From Hypericum androsaemum (Eukaryota > Streptophyta > Magnoliopsida > Malpighiales > Hypericaceae): a stretch of DNA of 64,000 nt. The translations under genes and the position numbers were made by a program. The stretch lies in NCBI GenBank assembly GCA_963995505.1, contig OZ023196.1:12025106-12089105 (forward strand), in the 5' to 3' direction. The notes under the pieces were generated by a model. That model saw only the letters and a program-made list of their open reading frames with translations, ran no database searches and was not told where the DNA came from. Positions 35,966-47,309 of this stretch are shown here, piece by piece. The first letter of the stretch is position 1, and every line of letters begins with the position of its first letter.

Positions 35966-36649
35966 ATTTTTTAGCTCTAGTTATAAAACCAGTTGGTTTT
36001 ATTATTGGCTCGGCCAAGTTTACAAAAAGGATGGACAAAATTTTATAAACAAAAGAATATGAAAGCAAAATATTTTTCACAAGATTTAAACATCGTTGGG
36101 AGTATCACACATGAATTATTAAGAAAATATTCCTTAAAAAAATTATGTATATTTTTTCAAATTGTGAAAATACTTGTGTTATATTTTTAACCTAACAATG
36201 GACTATTTGTAAAAATAATGGGTCTTTTACATGCTTTTGATTGTGCAATTGTTTATTATCTTACAACTCATTTATTATTTATTGAATTTGTTAATATTTC
36301 TTGTGCAATAAAGGACAGTTCCGATGATCTTGACTTGTGCATATGTATTTCCGAAATTGCTCAAAATGGTAATAGTATCTCAATGATATTCCACTAATTA
36401 ATTTAAAAATATTCAGGACCAATCTCACTTGTAAAAGGACGGGGTACTATCGTAATTAATTGATAAATACAAGGAAAAAAGAAGAGAGGAAATGTGCTAT
36501 TTAGGGACGCGGGCATAATTTTTTTGGTGGTGGTTGGTGTTCAGGCGCGCGTCCCTTATTTGGGATTGGATATTAAAATTTTATTTTTTAATAGGAATAT
36601 TGATTAATTTATTGTTTAACTTTCTTATTATAAGAAATTTTAATAACAG
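35966..36649. other. Unit-shared flank without recognised gene
   Basis: Matches 16369-16507 and 17358-17828 of unit 1 with the unit 1 insertions absent. It holds the single TTGGGAGTA and the uninterrupted TGGTTGGTGTTC-type site that document those insertions. Confidence 0.6.
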
Positions 36650-37185
36650 GACATACCATTTGATATAATTGAGTACATCATTTGATATAACCGAGTATAC
36701 TATTTGATATAATCAGACATACTATTTTTACATATATTCAATTAAATTCATATGGAAAAAATCATAATTAATATTATCAAATTAATTATTTAACACAACA
36801 TAGCATTTAACATAACTGGGTATACCATTTGGCATAATCGGGTATATCATTGTAACATATATTTGATTAAATTCATCTAGAAAAAAATATAAAAAATATT
36901 ATCAAATTAATTATGACAGGTTTGCAATTTAATGATCAAAAGGTTTGTTCTATTATGATCAAAAGGTCTGTTCTATTATGATCAAATTATTTACACTGTA
37001 ATGATCAAATGGTTTGTCGTGTTATGTTCACATGGTTTGTCTTGTTTTGTCTTCCATACCATTTGACACGACTGAGTATGCCATTTGATATAATCAGGTA
37101 TATCATTTGACATAATCGAATATATCATTTGATATAACGAGTATACCATTTTCTATAACTAAGTATACCATTTCAATATAACACA
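36650..37185. repeat. AT-rich degenerate minisatellite block (unit 2)
   Basis: Same repeat types as 18430-19140 but shorter, with fewer ATGATCAAAxGGTTTG modules. Confidence 0.7.
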
Positions 37186-37496
37186 ACAAACCATTTGAAA
37201 TCAAAACCCATATTATACGTCAACATGTACATCATTCAAAACCAATATTATGCAACAACATCATTCAAAAGTGAAATGGCGATTGCAAGACTCCCTAATA
37301 TCGCCTTGTCGCATGAACATATGAGGAAGACATAACCAATGAGGTAACTTTATTTTCCCTCCATAACGAAATCATCCTACCACCATTACTAATATAAAAA
37401 ATTGCACAAGCTCACACACACAAGAGAGCTTCATCTTCCTCCAAAACCAAAGATGTTTCACAGTTTTTTTATTAAACCAAGGATGTTTCGCAGTTT

Positions 37497-37928
37497 CTAT
37501 ATCACATAAACAAAAAGGAGGAAAGGCCAGGGAGCAAAAAACTCGACGACGATGAGATCTTTTTTGGAGATGAAATCAGTTAAATTGGAGTTGTCAAGAA
37601 TCAACACAAACTCCTTCACCTTCGCTGGTTCCTCAACCCTCACAGCAGGTGCCATGGCAAGCACGGCCAAGCACATCCAGATCCAGCCACTAGAACTCAC
37701 ATTAGGTGCCACGGCGAGACCGGTCCACCAGATTCCCTCCACCGGTGCAGTCTTCTCGAGCCTATTGCCTTCATCATCTAGAGCGTTCGATTTCTCATCC
37801 TCCTCGTATGCTGGAACAAAGGAGGAGAAGAAAGGTTGCTTGGCCCAGCGTTGAACGACATGAACTGGTACGAGTCGAGCTTCGCCGGCGAGGGGGCTCA
37901 GAAGAAGGAGACGAAGGCGCCAGACCAA
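37497..37928 (-). pseudogene. Captured PDI first-exon fragment in a 143-codon chimeric frame (unit 2)
   Basis: Same capture as in unit 1. The PDI part is WIWMCLAVLAMAPA, KEFVLILDNSN, FISKKDLIVVEFFAPW, ending before the CGHC redox centre. Here the frame is open 5' of the PDI part through PAYEEDEKSNALDDEGN, giving one 143-codon frame from 37928 to 37497. The upstream part is not recognised. Without the active site it cannot catalyse disulfide exchange. Whether it is transcribed cannot be told from sequence. Confidence 0.65.
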
Positions 37929-38011
37929 GGGGCAGGAAGGGCAGCAGTCTGTTTTTTTTGGGTGAGAATGGTGGGCGCTAGCAGCCCGTAGATTAGAAAA
38001 GCATAAGAGTC

Positions 38012-41000
38012 TTACAAATAGACCATCCTTGGGGTACCGACCCCCAGGTTGTCCATTTTCAGTAGCTGAATACTTCCACTTGGGGGTTGTTCCAAAACAT
38101 GAAAATCAAGAGGGAAAAATAAAGCATAGTTGGAGAGCCAATCTGCAAGCTGGTTGCCCTCCCTGTAACACCACTTGACCTCGACGTGCCAATCACGTTT
38201 GATGAGGCTTCTACACGAACTCACAAGGGCGAAGAGCGGATGTTCCCTCCCCACGCCCTTGGCAAGACAGCTCGCCACTCCAGTCAAGTCTGTCTCAATC
38301 ACAATCTTGGTGTATCGTCTACTCCAGGCAAGGCTTAGTCCTCGCCACACCGCCCAAAGCACAGAGGCAAAGGAGTTGCATTCACTTGTATTATTGACGA
38401 AGCCAATGCACCATGCCCCGTAGTTGTCTCTAATCACATCCCTCCCCCGGCTGGACCCAGGTTTCCTTTGGACGCCCCATCAGTGTTCAGTTTATACCAT
38501 CCTTCCCTCGGGTGCTGCCAAGTAACTGGGGTCTCCTTTCTTTGTGCAGGACTTGCAAACTGGGTATTGTGATCCGCCCAGGCAGCCGCGAACTCCTTGG
38601 CTTGCTGGATGGGGAGGGCAAGCTGAAAGGCTGGGAACGAACTGTTGTCAAATATGGCCTCATTTCTCCAACGCTATACCCACCAACAAAGCGTTGAAAA
38701 GAGAGTACACCATGGCACACCATCTTCCAGTTCCACCCTAAGCTTGATGTTACAGTTCAACCAAGCATCAAACTCCATAGAAAAGAAGGCCTGGTGTGCT
38801 TCGCTCGGTACAATTTTCCTCCATAGGTACCTAAGCTGAGGGCAATCCCGGAGAAGGTGGAGCATTGATTCCGGGGTGCTTTTGCATCGCTGGCAGTAAG
38901 GATTGGGAGCTATCTTCCTTCTCTGTCTCTCCCAATTTGTTGGAAACCTTTGCTTTTTTCACTTCCAAAGGAACACACAGATTTTCTCAGGGATAGGGAG
39001 TCTCCAGATCCTGTTCCAGGCTTTTTTTCTTCATTCCCCCTACTCTCATCTCCAATGAGAGAGAGATAAGCAGATTTATCAGTGAACTCCCCGGACTCAG
39101 AAAATTTCCATGCAAGATTATCCTTCAGCCTTCCTGTCGAGTCTATAAACTGGGCCTCAAGTTTGGGCAACCATTCCTCAGGGATGATACCTCTGAGCGT
39201 TCCCCAATCCCATCCCTGGCCAGTGATCTAGTAGTCACTCACCTTCTTTCCCAACTCTGATATGGGGATGTTGATGGCTTCTTCATCAAGTGGACCTGTG
39301 TTCACAAGCCAGCAGTCCCTCCAAAAATCAGTTCTGCTTCCGTCACCAAGGGACCAGCAGAGGCCAGCTCGTAGTTGGGCTATTACCTTTGTCATGCTAT
39401 TCCATACGCTTGACTTATCTCCATTTGGGTAGGCCACAATTTGTCTGAGGTGTTTCTTATTGTATTTGTGCTCCAGGACTTGGGCCCACGTCGCTTTTGC
39501 TTCCCTGAGGAATCTCCATCCAAGCTTCATAGCCAAAGTCTGGTTCATCTCTTTGGCTTTACGTATGCCCAGTCCTCCATGGTGCCGAGGTCGGCAAACA
39601 TCTCCCCAGCCAACTAAGTGCATCTTGCACACCTCCTCAGTGTCACCCCATATGAACCCTCGATTAATGCGATCGAGTTTCTCACAAATGGTAGCTGGGA
39701 GGTGGGTTGTTTGCATGGCGTATGTGGGCACCGATGCAAGGACCGATCTCGTGAGGGTGATTCTTCCAGCCATAGTTAGGAGCTTACCCTTCCAACCGAA
39801 CAGCCGAGACAGGGCTTTTTCCACAAGGTAGTTATAGGTGTCCTTGTTCACTCGAGCATGGATGGTCGGGACCCCAAGGTATTTACCCAGGTCCATTGTC
39901 TGCTCGATTCCCAGGGCCCTACTTAAGTCTCTCCTCAAAGGTTCAGCAACATTTTTGGAGAGAGAAGACTCTGGACTTTTGCTTACTTATCTGCTGCCCA
40001 GAGGCTCGATAGAAAGCTTCCAGCCCGCTATTGATTACTCCGGCTTGATCGAGAGATGCCTCTGTGAACAACACAATATCATCAGCAAACAGTAAGTGGG
40101 AGAGGGGCGGCCCTCCCCTTCCAAGTCTAATAGGTTTCCAGGTCTTAGGAGCAACTGATAACTTGATCCAGTGGGCCAATTTTTCCATGCATAACACAAA
40201 AATGTAGGGAGAGATTGTGTCGCCTTGTCACACCCCACAAGAGGGTTTGAAGGGCGGAGTCAGATGCCCATTCCAAAGCACCCTCATGCTATCCCCTCTA
40301 ACACATGTCATGGTGAGGTTTACTATCTTGTCCGGTAAGCCTACATCTCGAAGGGTTTCCTCAACAAAGTCCCAATTTAGCCTATCGTATGCTTTTTCTA
40401 GGTCAATTTTTATGGCCAACCACCCTTTTCCACCTCTACGTATGCGCATAGAGTGTAACACTTCTTGGAGGATAACTATATTATCAGTAATCTGCCTCCC
40501 TGGGACAAAACTCTCCTGTGTGTCTGCCACTAGGTGCGGTAGCTTTTCCTTAATTCTGTTCACCATAATTTTTGTAAGCAGCTTGTACGGCACATTGCAA
40601 AGAGAGATGGGCCAGAATTGGCTAACAGTCTCTGGGTTGGGTATTTTCGGCACGAGCACCAGGAGAGTTTCATTTAGCTGGGCTGGTACCAGACCTATAG
40701 AAAAGGCTTGCTCAATAATCTCAACAAGGGGTTGCTTTACTAATCCCCAGCAACGTTGGTAGAAAATAGCTTAAAAACCATTTATCCCAGGTGCTTTTAG
40801 CGAGACCATCTAGAATAGGGCAGCATATATCTCCTCCTCCCGAACAGGCCGAGAGCAATTTTCAACCTCATCGTTACTCCAAGCTTCAAACATACCCATC
40901 AGCATTTGATCTCTACTTCTCCTCGGCTCCTCCGAATAAAGGTCTTGGTAGAAACTGAGCACCATCTGTTCGAGCTCTGGCTTCTCAGCTACCCAATCTC

Positions 41001-42140
41001 CAGCCTCATTCTTCATACATTCCACCTTATTTCTTCGTCTCCGAACAAGAGTAGTTGTATGGAAGTACCTCGTGTTTCTATCCCCTTAGGTAATCCACTT
41101 TTCGCGGGACTTCTGGAGCCATAAAATTTCTTCCTGTTGTAAAACTTGGTCGAGGTCCATCTTCAGCTTTTCTTGAAGTCGAGTTAGGCCATCGTTGGGG
41201 TTGACAGTCAAGGCCTGTTGAAGACCATTAAGTCTGGCCCACAACTGCTTCTTCCTGCTCTCCACATGGCCAAAGACGTCCACATTCCATTTCAAAATAT
41301 CTCTTTTGAGATTCTCAAGGGCTTTGATCAGGTCCGTCTTTGTATCCTTCTTATTCTGGAGAAGTTCCACGAATGTGGGGTGATTCAACCACATAGCTTG
41401 AAACCTGAAAGGTCTCTGTCTCCTATTACCTTCATCTTCGTCGGAGAAGGTGATGAGCAGGGGACTGTGGTCCGATTGGTAGTGTGCTAGATGCCGGACA
41501 AAGCCTTCCAGCCACCTAGTGCCCCATTCCTCATTACAAAGTGCTCTATCCAGCCTTTTAGACACTTTAGTATTTGTGTTAATGCCTATCGACCAAGTGA
41601 ACCTGCAACCAAAGAACCCCATGTCAATTAAACCGTGTTTATTGATCCATCCAAGGAACCTCCTATCATGTGGACGCAAGCCCCCAGATCCACCCTTCCT
41701 CTCCTCCAAGGTAGTTATAGCATTAAAGTCACCCGCTATAATCCACAGGGTTGGGGATGAAGGCGTTAGAGAGGCTATCTCCTCCCAATACAGTTCAGCT
41801 CTGGACATTGGAGGTAAGGCATAGACTACTGTGATTAGAGACACCAATTGCCCAAGGCAGGATACCTCCACATGGAGGTATTGGTCTCTGAAAGCCAGAA
41901 TGGATATCGTCAAGCTTGGGTCCCAGAGTAGCCTGATGCCTCCTCGTCTCCCTTTGGCTTCGACGCGGTAGTATTTGAGTCCAAGCTTGCGACATACCGT
42001 ATCTACTTGCCTTCCGCTGATCTGCGTTTCCAACAACGCAACCAAGCTAACATTATGAGATCTGATAAGAAATTCCATAGCCCTAAGAAAACCCTTTTTC
42101 GAGCACCACAACAATTCCACACAATGGTTTTAATAATCAT
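38012..42140 (-). pseudogene. LINE-B ORF2: endonuclease, reverse transcriptase, RNase H
   Basis: Probable start at 42140 (MIIKTIVWNCCGA), with a frameshift about 50 bases on. The endonuclease (41086-42120) shows LLETQISG, GDFNAITTLEERKGG, KRLDRAL and SDHSPLLI. Reverse transcriptase pieces are at 40228-40659 (AIKIDLEKAYDRLNWDF), 39943-40197 (LLFADDIVLF, the FADD form of the catalytic motif) and 39228-39938. Zinc-binding remnants lie at 38674-39170. RNase H is at 38012-38437 (ETDL, YREGNQLADWLSNYA). Frameshifts near 42095 and 40210 and several stops disable it. Confidence 0.85.
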
Positions 42141-42187
42141 TAAATAGACAGGGGGTAGAGGCAAAGCCGCTGGCGGAGAGCCCAGCA

Positions 42188-43956
42188 TCAGCAACATTTC
42201 TCTTGCTCCTGGGGGGCAACCATTGCCTCTGGAGAGCTGTTAGGTTTGGTCTCTTCAAGGCCTGGGTTAGCCCGCTGCATGTCCATCTCCACATCAGCCT
42301 CCATGTGCGTATCCTGATCAGAAGGGTCTGAGTGGTGGTCTCCGCCATTCGTGGAGCTATTCCCACCTTCAGATGTGCCTTCGGGAGCAGATGCTTTTTT
42401 GGCCGCAGTAGTGTTCATGGTGGGGGTTCCTTCTCGTCTCTGGATTGGCAAAGGGAGGGGAGCATTGGGGTTAGAATTCTCCTTGTTCTTGCAAAGTCTT
42501 GTAAAGGCTGCCTCAATCTTGGAGCCCAAGACCGAGTCCTCATGGCCGGAGTAGTCTTGTTGGTGGGGGCTTTTGTGGGCTTAGTATTTCTTGGGGGACC
42601 TCTTCTTTCCCAATTGGTTTGGGCGCCAAAGATTGGACCGTTGGAGGGAGAGGCTGATTCTTTCTCCTCACGTGACTCCTCACCTGCCGATCTCAGGCTG
42701 TCAAACCTATTTCCAGTTTGGGATGCTTTCCTTTCCTGGGTCAGCTTTGTTGTCCTCCCTTTTTTGGCAACAACCATCCAAGGGCCAAGGGCATCTTCAC
42801 CAACATTTGGATGGTTCAGATCTTGTCTTAGGGCAACCTTAAGGTTTTCTCGATATTCCCCGATAGGGCCCTTGTTGGCTTCTTCTTCTGGCTGATTGGC
42901 ACCCAGTTCTTCCGGCAGGGTAGCACCCAGTTCTGGGTTATAGCAGCAGCTCTCCTTGAGGTGTCCATACTATCCACATGTGAAGCAAATCGAGTAGAGA
43001 CCTTCGTATTCCACCTTTTGAGCCATACCATTGATTATGATCTCCCCGGTCAAGGGTTTTGATAGATCAATCTCAACACACAAGCGAGCAAATTGTCCTG
43101 GGACCTTGTGCTCTGTGTTCGAGTCAAGACGCATCGGGCGGCCTAAGAGCGTAGCAGCACATCGGAGAAGATTAGCATTGTAGAATTGCATGGGTAGGTT
43201 AGGAAGTCGTACCCAAACCCAGACTTTTTGGATTACAGCAGCATGAGGGATGAAGGAGCTCTCCCAAGGGCGCACCACTAAATAATGGTCTTGAACCATC
43301 CATGGCCCCCCCGTGAGCGCCGTGGTCAGGTCTTCCTCTATTGAGAAAGAGGCCAAGTAGTAGTTGTGAGGGAGGTCGATGAGGTGCACTGGGTTAGGTA
43401 GGTTCCAAAGTTGGGTTATCCTAGTGTGGAGTGCCCGGTAACCAACATTTTTCCCCAGGACTTTGAGAATAGCCGTACGCTTCCATGGAGCATCAACTCT
43501 AGCAATAGCTTAGTCAGCGAGCAGGAGTCCCGGCCTGAAGGGAGTGGTGTAGTCGGCCTTAGCTAAGCCCATCTCTAACCAATCTTCCACAGGTTCCTTC
43601 GGGATTGGGATATGGGGGTTAGAGTGTCCTTGGACCGAATCTCTATAAGATCTACGGGATTCAGTCCATGGAGGGGGAGGGTTGCGGTTAGTGGATGGGT
43701 TATTTGGTGGGTGTACCTCATTGTCACTTGGGCAGGAGGGTTGGGGGTCAAGCGTGCTCTGGACAATGGAAGGGAACCATTGGGTTTGTGGGGAGGTAAC
43801 AAGGGGAGGAGAAGGGGGAGGGCACGGGGTGGTCAAGTGGGTGGGGTTGTGGTGGGCTGATGGCGGCGAGTGGTGGGGCTGTTGGGCGGCTAGGGTTTGG
43901 TCAGGGGGGTGAGGAGAGGGAGAGCTAAGGGGAGGAGAGGAAAATTCAGGGTTCAT
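42188..43956 (-). pseudogene. LINE-B ORF1: DUF4283 and zinc knuckle protein
   Basis: Pro/Ser-rich N-terminus (43510-43956, starting MNPEFSSPPLSSPSPHPPDQ). DUF4283-like domain at 42970-43389 (YYLASFSIEEDL, GGPWMVQDHYLVVRPW, VWVRLPNLP). The zinc knuckle CFTCG-x-YGHLKESC has a stop codon inside it at 42970. The C-terminal tail runs to 42188 through two further frames. It would bind element RNA. Confidence 0.8.
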
Positions 43957-44289
43957 GTCGAGAAGATTGTTTTTTCTCCTTTTAACTTCCTTCTATCTGG
44001 AAAATACATCTAGGGCAGCAGTCAGTTCAGGATTGGGAGAGAGTGAGTTTTTCAGGGGAGGAAGAGAGTGTTAGCGTAAGGGAGGAAAGAGGAAATAGAG
44101 GTGAGAGGGAGTAAAAGACAATATTATCCTACCTTAATATTATCCGTTAAATCAGTTTTAGACTCATCTAATGGTCCAAAACAACTCTAGGACAGACCTG
44201 ACATGGATTGTACATCCAAATTATAAGTGAATCCACTCCCCAGATTTTAATCCAAACATTAAAATTGATGGTTTATAAATAATTAGAGG

Positions 44290-44720
44290 GGGTTTCTAGA
44301 TGAGATTTTTTATATTGATAACCGTCCTACTAAAATTATAAGTGAAGTAAAAAATATTTATGTTTTAATGAATATACATAGTACTAGAATTAATGCTTCT
44401 ACATCTAAGTTACCAACTTCCACAATAAATGTTGATACTACTCAATATAGTAATATCGATTTAGTTTTAATGAAACCAAAAACATACATGTATCGAATTT
44501 AGAATTTGACACATATATTTAAAAAATATTTAGTTGAATGATATTGTAGCTCTGCTTTTCTGGTTTCAACTGTTACTGCAGAACAAACATTTAGCAAGCG
44601 GTGACATTTGGATAAATCCCTTTCAATAACACCAGAATCTTTGGATGTGCAAATATTACTCGATGATTAATTCGTGAAGACTCCGATAATGAAGAGCAAT
44701 TGTATATGTCTGCGCATCTA
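44290..44720 (+). pseudogene. hAT transposase C-terminal relic (unit 2)
   Basis: Counterpart of 20990-21430, with the same internal deletion and the VSTVTAEQTFS dimerisation motif. It differs by scattered substitutions and a short deletion near 44488. Confidence 0.75.
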
Positions 44721-44747
44721 CGAGGGGACATCGTCGATCATTTCAGT

Positions 44748-45031
44748 GGGGTAGGATTGGGTACGGAATGCTCCAATTCCAAACGGTTTTGTAGGAAAAG
44801 CACGCGAGGATTTTTTTACAAAAATATAAAAATACGGAGACCAAAATAAAAAAATCTACAAGGGCCAGTATCGTAAACGGGACATGCCACTGTCGCAAAC
44901 ACGAAAAATATACTAGCCAATATGACATAACAGGGCATGCTAGTATCACATAACGGGGCATGCCAGCGCGGTCCGTTTCACTCCAAACCATTCGAAATAA
45001 TTTCTTTAACTCCGTACCCAATCCAAAGCCC
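44748..45031. mobile_element. hAT-like MITE, family M1, copy 2
   Basis: Flanked by ATTTCAGT at 44740-44747 and 45032-45039. The ends are GGGGTAGGATTGGGTACGG and the complement of GGGCTTTGGATTGGGTACGG. Unit 1 has the empty site (ATTTCAGT, 21458-21465). It has only two of the CATAACxGGGCATGC modules, so it is shorter than copy 1. Confidence 0.85.
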
Positions 45032-45323
45032 ATTTCAGTATCATCACACACCCTTATCTTCATGTCTCTTTCAATACTTTGGCAAGTCGAGCAATCACGA
45101 TCGTGTACTTACCTTAAGGCCCGCAAACAACATTTTCTGTTGTAAATTCATTTGTGATAAATGCATCACCACTTGTCGGACATTTTTTTAATAAGTATAT
45201 TTACCACAATTCACCGTATATATGTTATAACTTAGTAGCGATATCACTACTCACCGCATGTGTACCACTATTCAGTATCCATTGTTTGAATTTCACCTCT
45301 CGGAGTGAGATTCCATTGATAAA

Positions 45324-45569
45324 TTAGGGATGTCCATTTTTGACGTTGTTAGATACAACACATCTTACGTTCAAAAAAACAAGAAAGAAGACGTCTGCGG
45401 TATAATAATGTACTTGCCATCTTTTTGACAACGAAATTAGGAAGAAGTTCGATTTGGCGGGACTCTCAACGACCGGAACATCTTTTTCCAATAGTTCTAG
45501 CATGCAGAATTTTCCAATGTTGCCTTTGTGGAAATTGTGGTGACACGAAATTAATGTTTCATTTTTCAC
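45324..45569 (-). other. Small open frame conserved with unit 1
   Basis: 81 codons, counterpart of 21786-21983, with GKFCMLELLEKDVPVVE and SLSKRWQVHYYTADVFF. It extends further at its end in this copy. Family not recognised. Confidence 0.3.
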
Positions 45570-45797
45570 ACAAATTTGTCATTTCTTGATTAAATAAGCC
45601 CCACTAGATTAATTAATAACAAGAATGGAAAGTTGTTGCGTAAAATTTGAAAATTTTCAGTGAGTGCACCGGACAAGGCTAAGGGCAGCCCTCCAGTCAC
45701 GATGTTTCTCCTCCGGAACGGTTTTATAATCGGTGCGAAATTTTAATTGTCAAGCTGATACTCATTTTATAGGTAAAAAATATATAACTATTCCTGC

Positions 45798-46695
45798 TAG
45801 GGTGAGCAAATAAACCAAAAACTGTCAAATCGAACTAAACTGGACCATAAAAATCAGACCAGACTGAACCAAATGAAAAAACGGTCCAGTCCGGTCCTAC
45901 AAATCCAAGGAATTCGGTTTCCGATACGGGTCCGGGTCTTTCTGCACAGGACTGAAAAGACCCGGATCGAACCGTAATTTTCCATCTCTACACTAAAAAA
46001 GGGTACTTAGGGAGGAAACGCTTTCGAACAGAAAACAATGCACCCTTCTCTCTCCCTCGCACAAACAAAAACATAAGCACCTAATATCCAATTTTTAATT
46101 AACCCAATTAATAACCCTAAATCCCAAATCAAAAGATCTGATATCTACCCTCTTGACTCCTCTTTGGATCTCTACCCATTGGGGAAAAACAAAACCTCTC
46201 TTCCTACCGACGGGCGACGGCCACATGGAGGCCCTAGACTATGCCCGCGACGGTGCGACCTGCCACTCTCTCTTTCCACTGGGTGCTGGGTTCGTTTGTT
46301 CTGTTGGTGCCTCAAACCTTACTTGGTTGTTTAATTGTGGTTATTGGATTTCTAAACAAGTATGCTATGGGTATGGTATGGGTTGTAGCTTATACTCTCC
46401 GCGGACATTCGTTTGTGGGTATGGGTTCTAAACAAGTAAGGTTTTTGTTTTGTGGGTTCTGCTCGTTGAACATTCCTCGAAGACATTAACTGGGTTCTGA
46501 ATGAAATGAAGTGGGTGTTTTAATTTTTCGGTTTTTAGGTTCGGTTCTGGTTTAAAATGGAACTACAATTTGGTTTCCGGTCCGATCCGACAATATCTAC
46601 AGTCCAGTTCGGTTCTTCTTTTATCATGTTTTATGGTTCCAGTTTTTTTTATCCGGTCCCAGTTCAGTCCGGTTCGGGCTGTTTGTTCAGCCTAC
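45798..46695. mobile_element. hAT-like MITE with TAGGGTGAGCAAA ends
   Basis: Ends are TAGGGTGAGCAAA (45798) and the complement of TAGGCTGAACAAA (ending 46695). The flanking 8-mers ATTCCTGC and CTTTCAGC agree at five positions, compatible with a decayed 8-bp duplication. Subterminal regions are rich in GGTTCGGT/CCGGTCC motifs. Short frames inside (46153-46489) look like chance. Confidence 0.65.
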
Positions 46696-47192
46696 TTTCA
46701 GCCATAAGTATTTGACGGATTTGGACAATTACTCTGAAGCAAATTATTAAGTCTTCGTTGGACAAGTTGCAAGTATAAAAAAAAACACAAACAAATCTAA
46801 AAAAAAAACAACCCATGAACATACTCACGGTATCAACCAAAAGTCGTAGTTGCACAAAACCGTTGACCAGAAGCACATTTTCGCTCAATGTAAGAAACAC
46901 GCTTTCTTACCACTAAATAAATTAGTAATCTAACCAGATATCTCAAGCATACAAAATTGGAGTAATCCCGGGGTAATTTAAAGTTGGTTATCTCAATTAT
47001 ATTTTTCCGAAAAAGTTAATCCAAGATTTGCTTATGAAAATCTAATTGTTTTACTACTCACACTAACACATTTCTCATCTCAAGTTTATACTTTTAGCAC
47101 CTCTTACTATCATATCAAACGCGAAATAGGCTAATAAACTAAATACTATTAATATGCCAGAATTTTTAGATTGAAAAAAGAACAACGCATTA
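46696..47192. other. Distal P450 upstream region
   Basis: AT-rich, with no gene or repeat recognised. It lies between the MITE and the proximal promoter. Confidence 0.5.
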
Positions 47193-47204
47193 TTGACCGG
47201 TCAA
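47193..47204. promoter_or_regulatory. Perfect inverted W-box pair
   Basis: TTGACCGGTCAA is a 12-bp perfect palindrome that gives the WRKY core TTGAC(C/T) on both strands, 33 bp upstream of the TATA box. This suggests WRKY-type control of the P450. Binding itself is inference. Confidence 0.5.
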
Positions 47205-47236
47205 CTTGCCCTTAAATACTTTTGGCCAAAATCTTC

Positions 47237-47242
47237 TATAAA
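47237..47242 (+). promoter_or_regulatory. TATA box of the P450 gene
   Basis: TATAAA in CTATAAATTC, 67 bp upstream of the ATG. Transcription would be expected to start about 25-35 bp downstream, giving a leader of roughly 40 bases. Confidence 0.65.
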
Positions 47243-47309
47243 TTCAGAAGATTCACAAAACATGCATAAACTATCCTAGTAACACCCAATCACCAAATCA
47301 AAGGAAAAG

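Larger units (their letters stand above)
37952..44011 (-). mobile_element. L1-type LINE (LINE-B)
   Basis: Bounded by the 14-bp duplication AGGGCAGCAGTCTG (37938-37951) and its copy with one mismatch at 44012-44025. The T run at 37952-37959 is the poly(A) tail of a minus-strand element. The site is uninterrupted in unit 1 (about 19830-19860). It carries ORF1 and ORF2 of a different L1 lineage from LINE-A and more lesions. Confidence 0.85.
22116..45699. repeat. Unit 2 of large tandem duplication
   Basis: Starts at 22116 in the right arm of the hairpin element and ends near 45699, where similarity to the end of unit 1 (22115) stops. Removing LINE-A, LINE-B and the 284-bp MITE leaves about 9.6 kb. 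Unit 1 minus its own insertions gives about 8.8 kb plus the ~0.45 kb missing from copia-2A, so both reduce to a similar ancestor. Confidence 0.85.

Noticed and set aside
39460..43912. Plus-strand frames across LINE-B, including 40217-40762 and 42332-42895
   Set aside because: Antisense to ORF2 and ORF1 of LINE-B, with no motif of their own.
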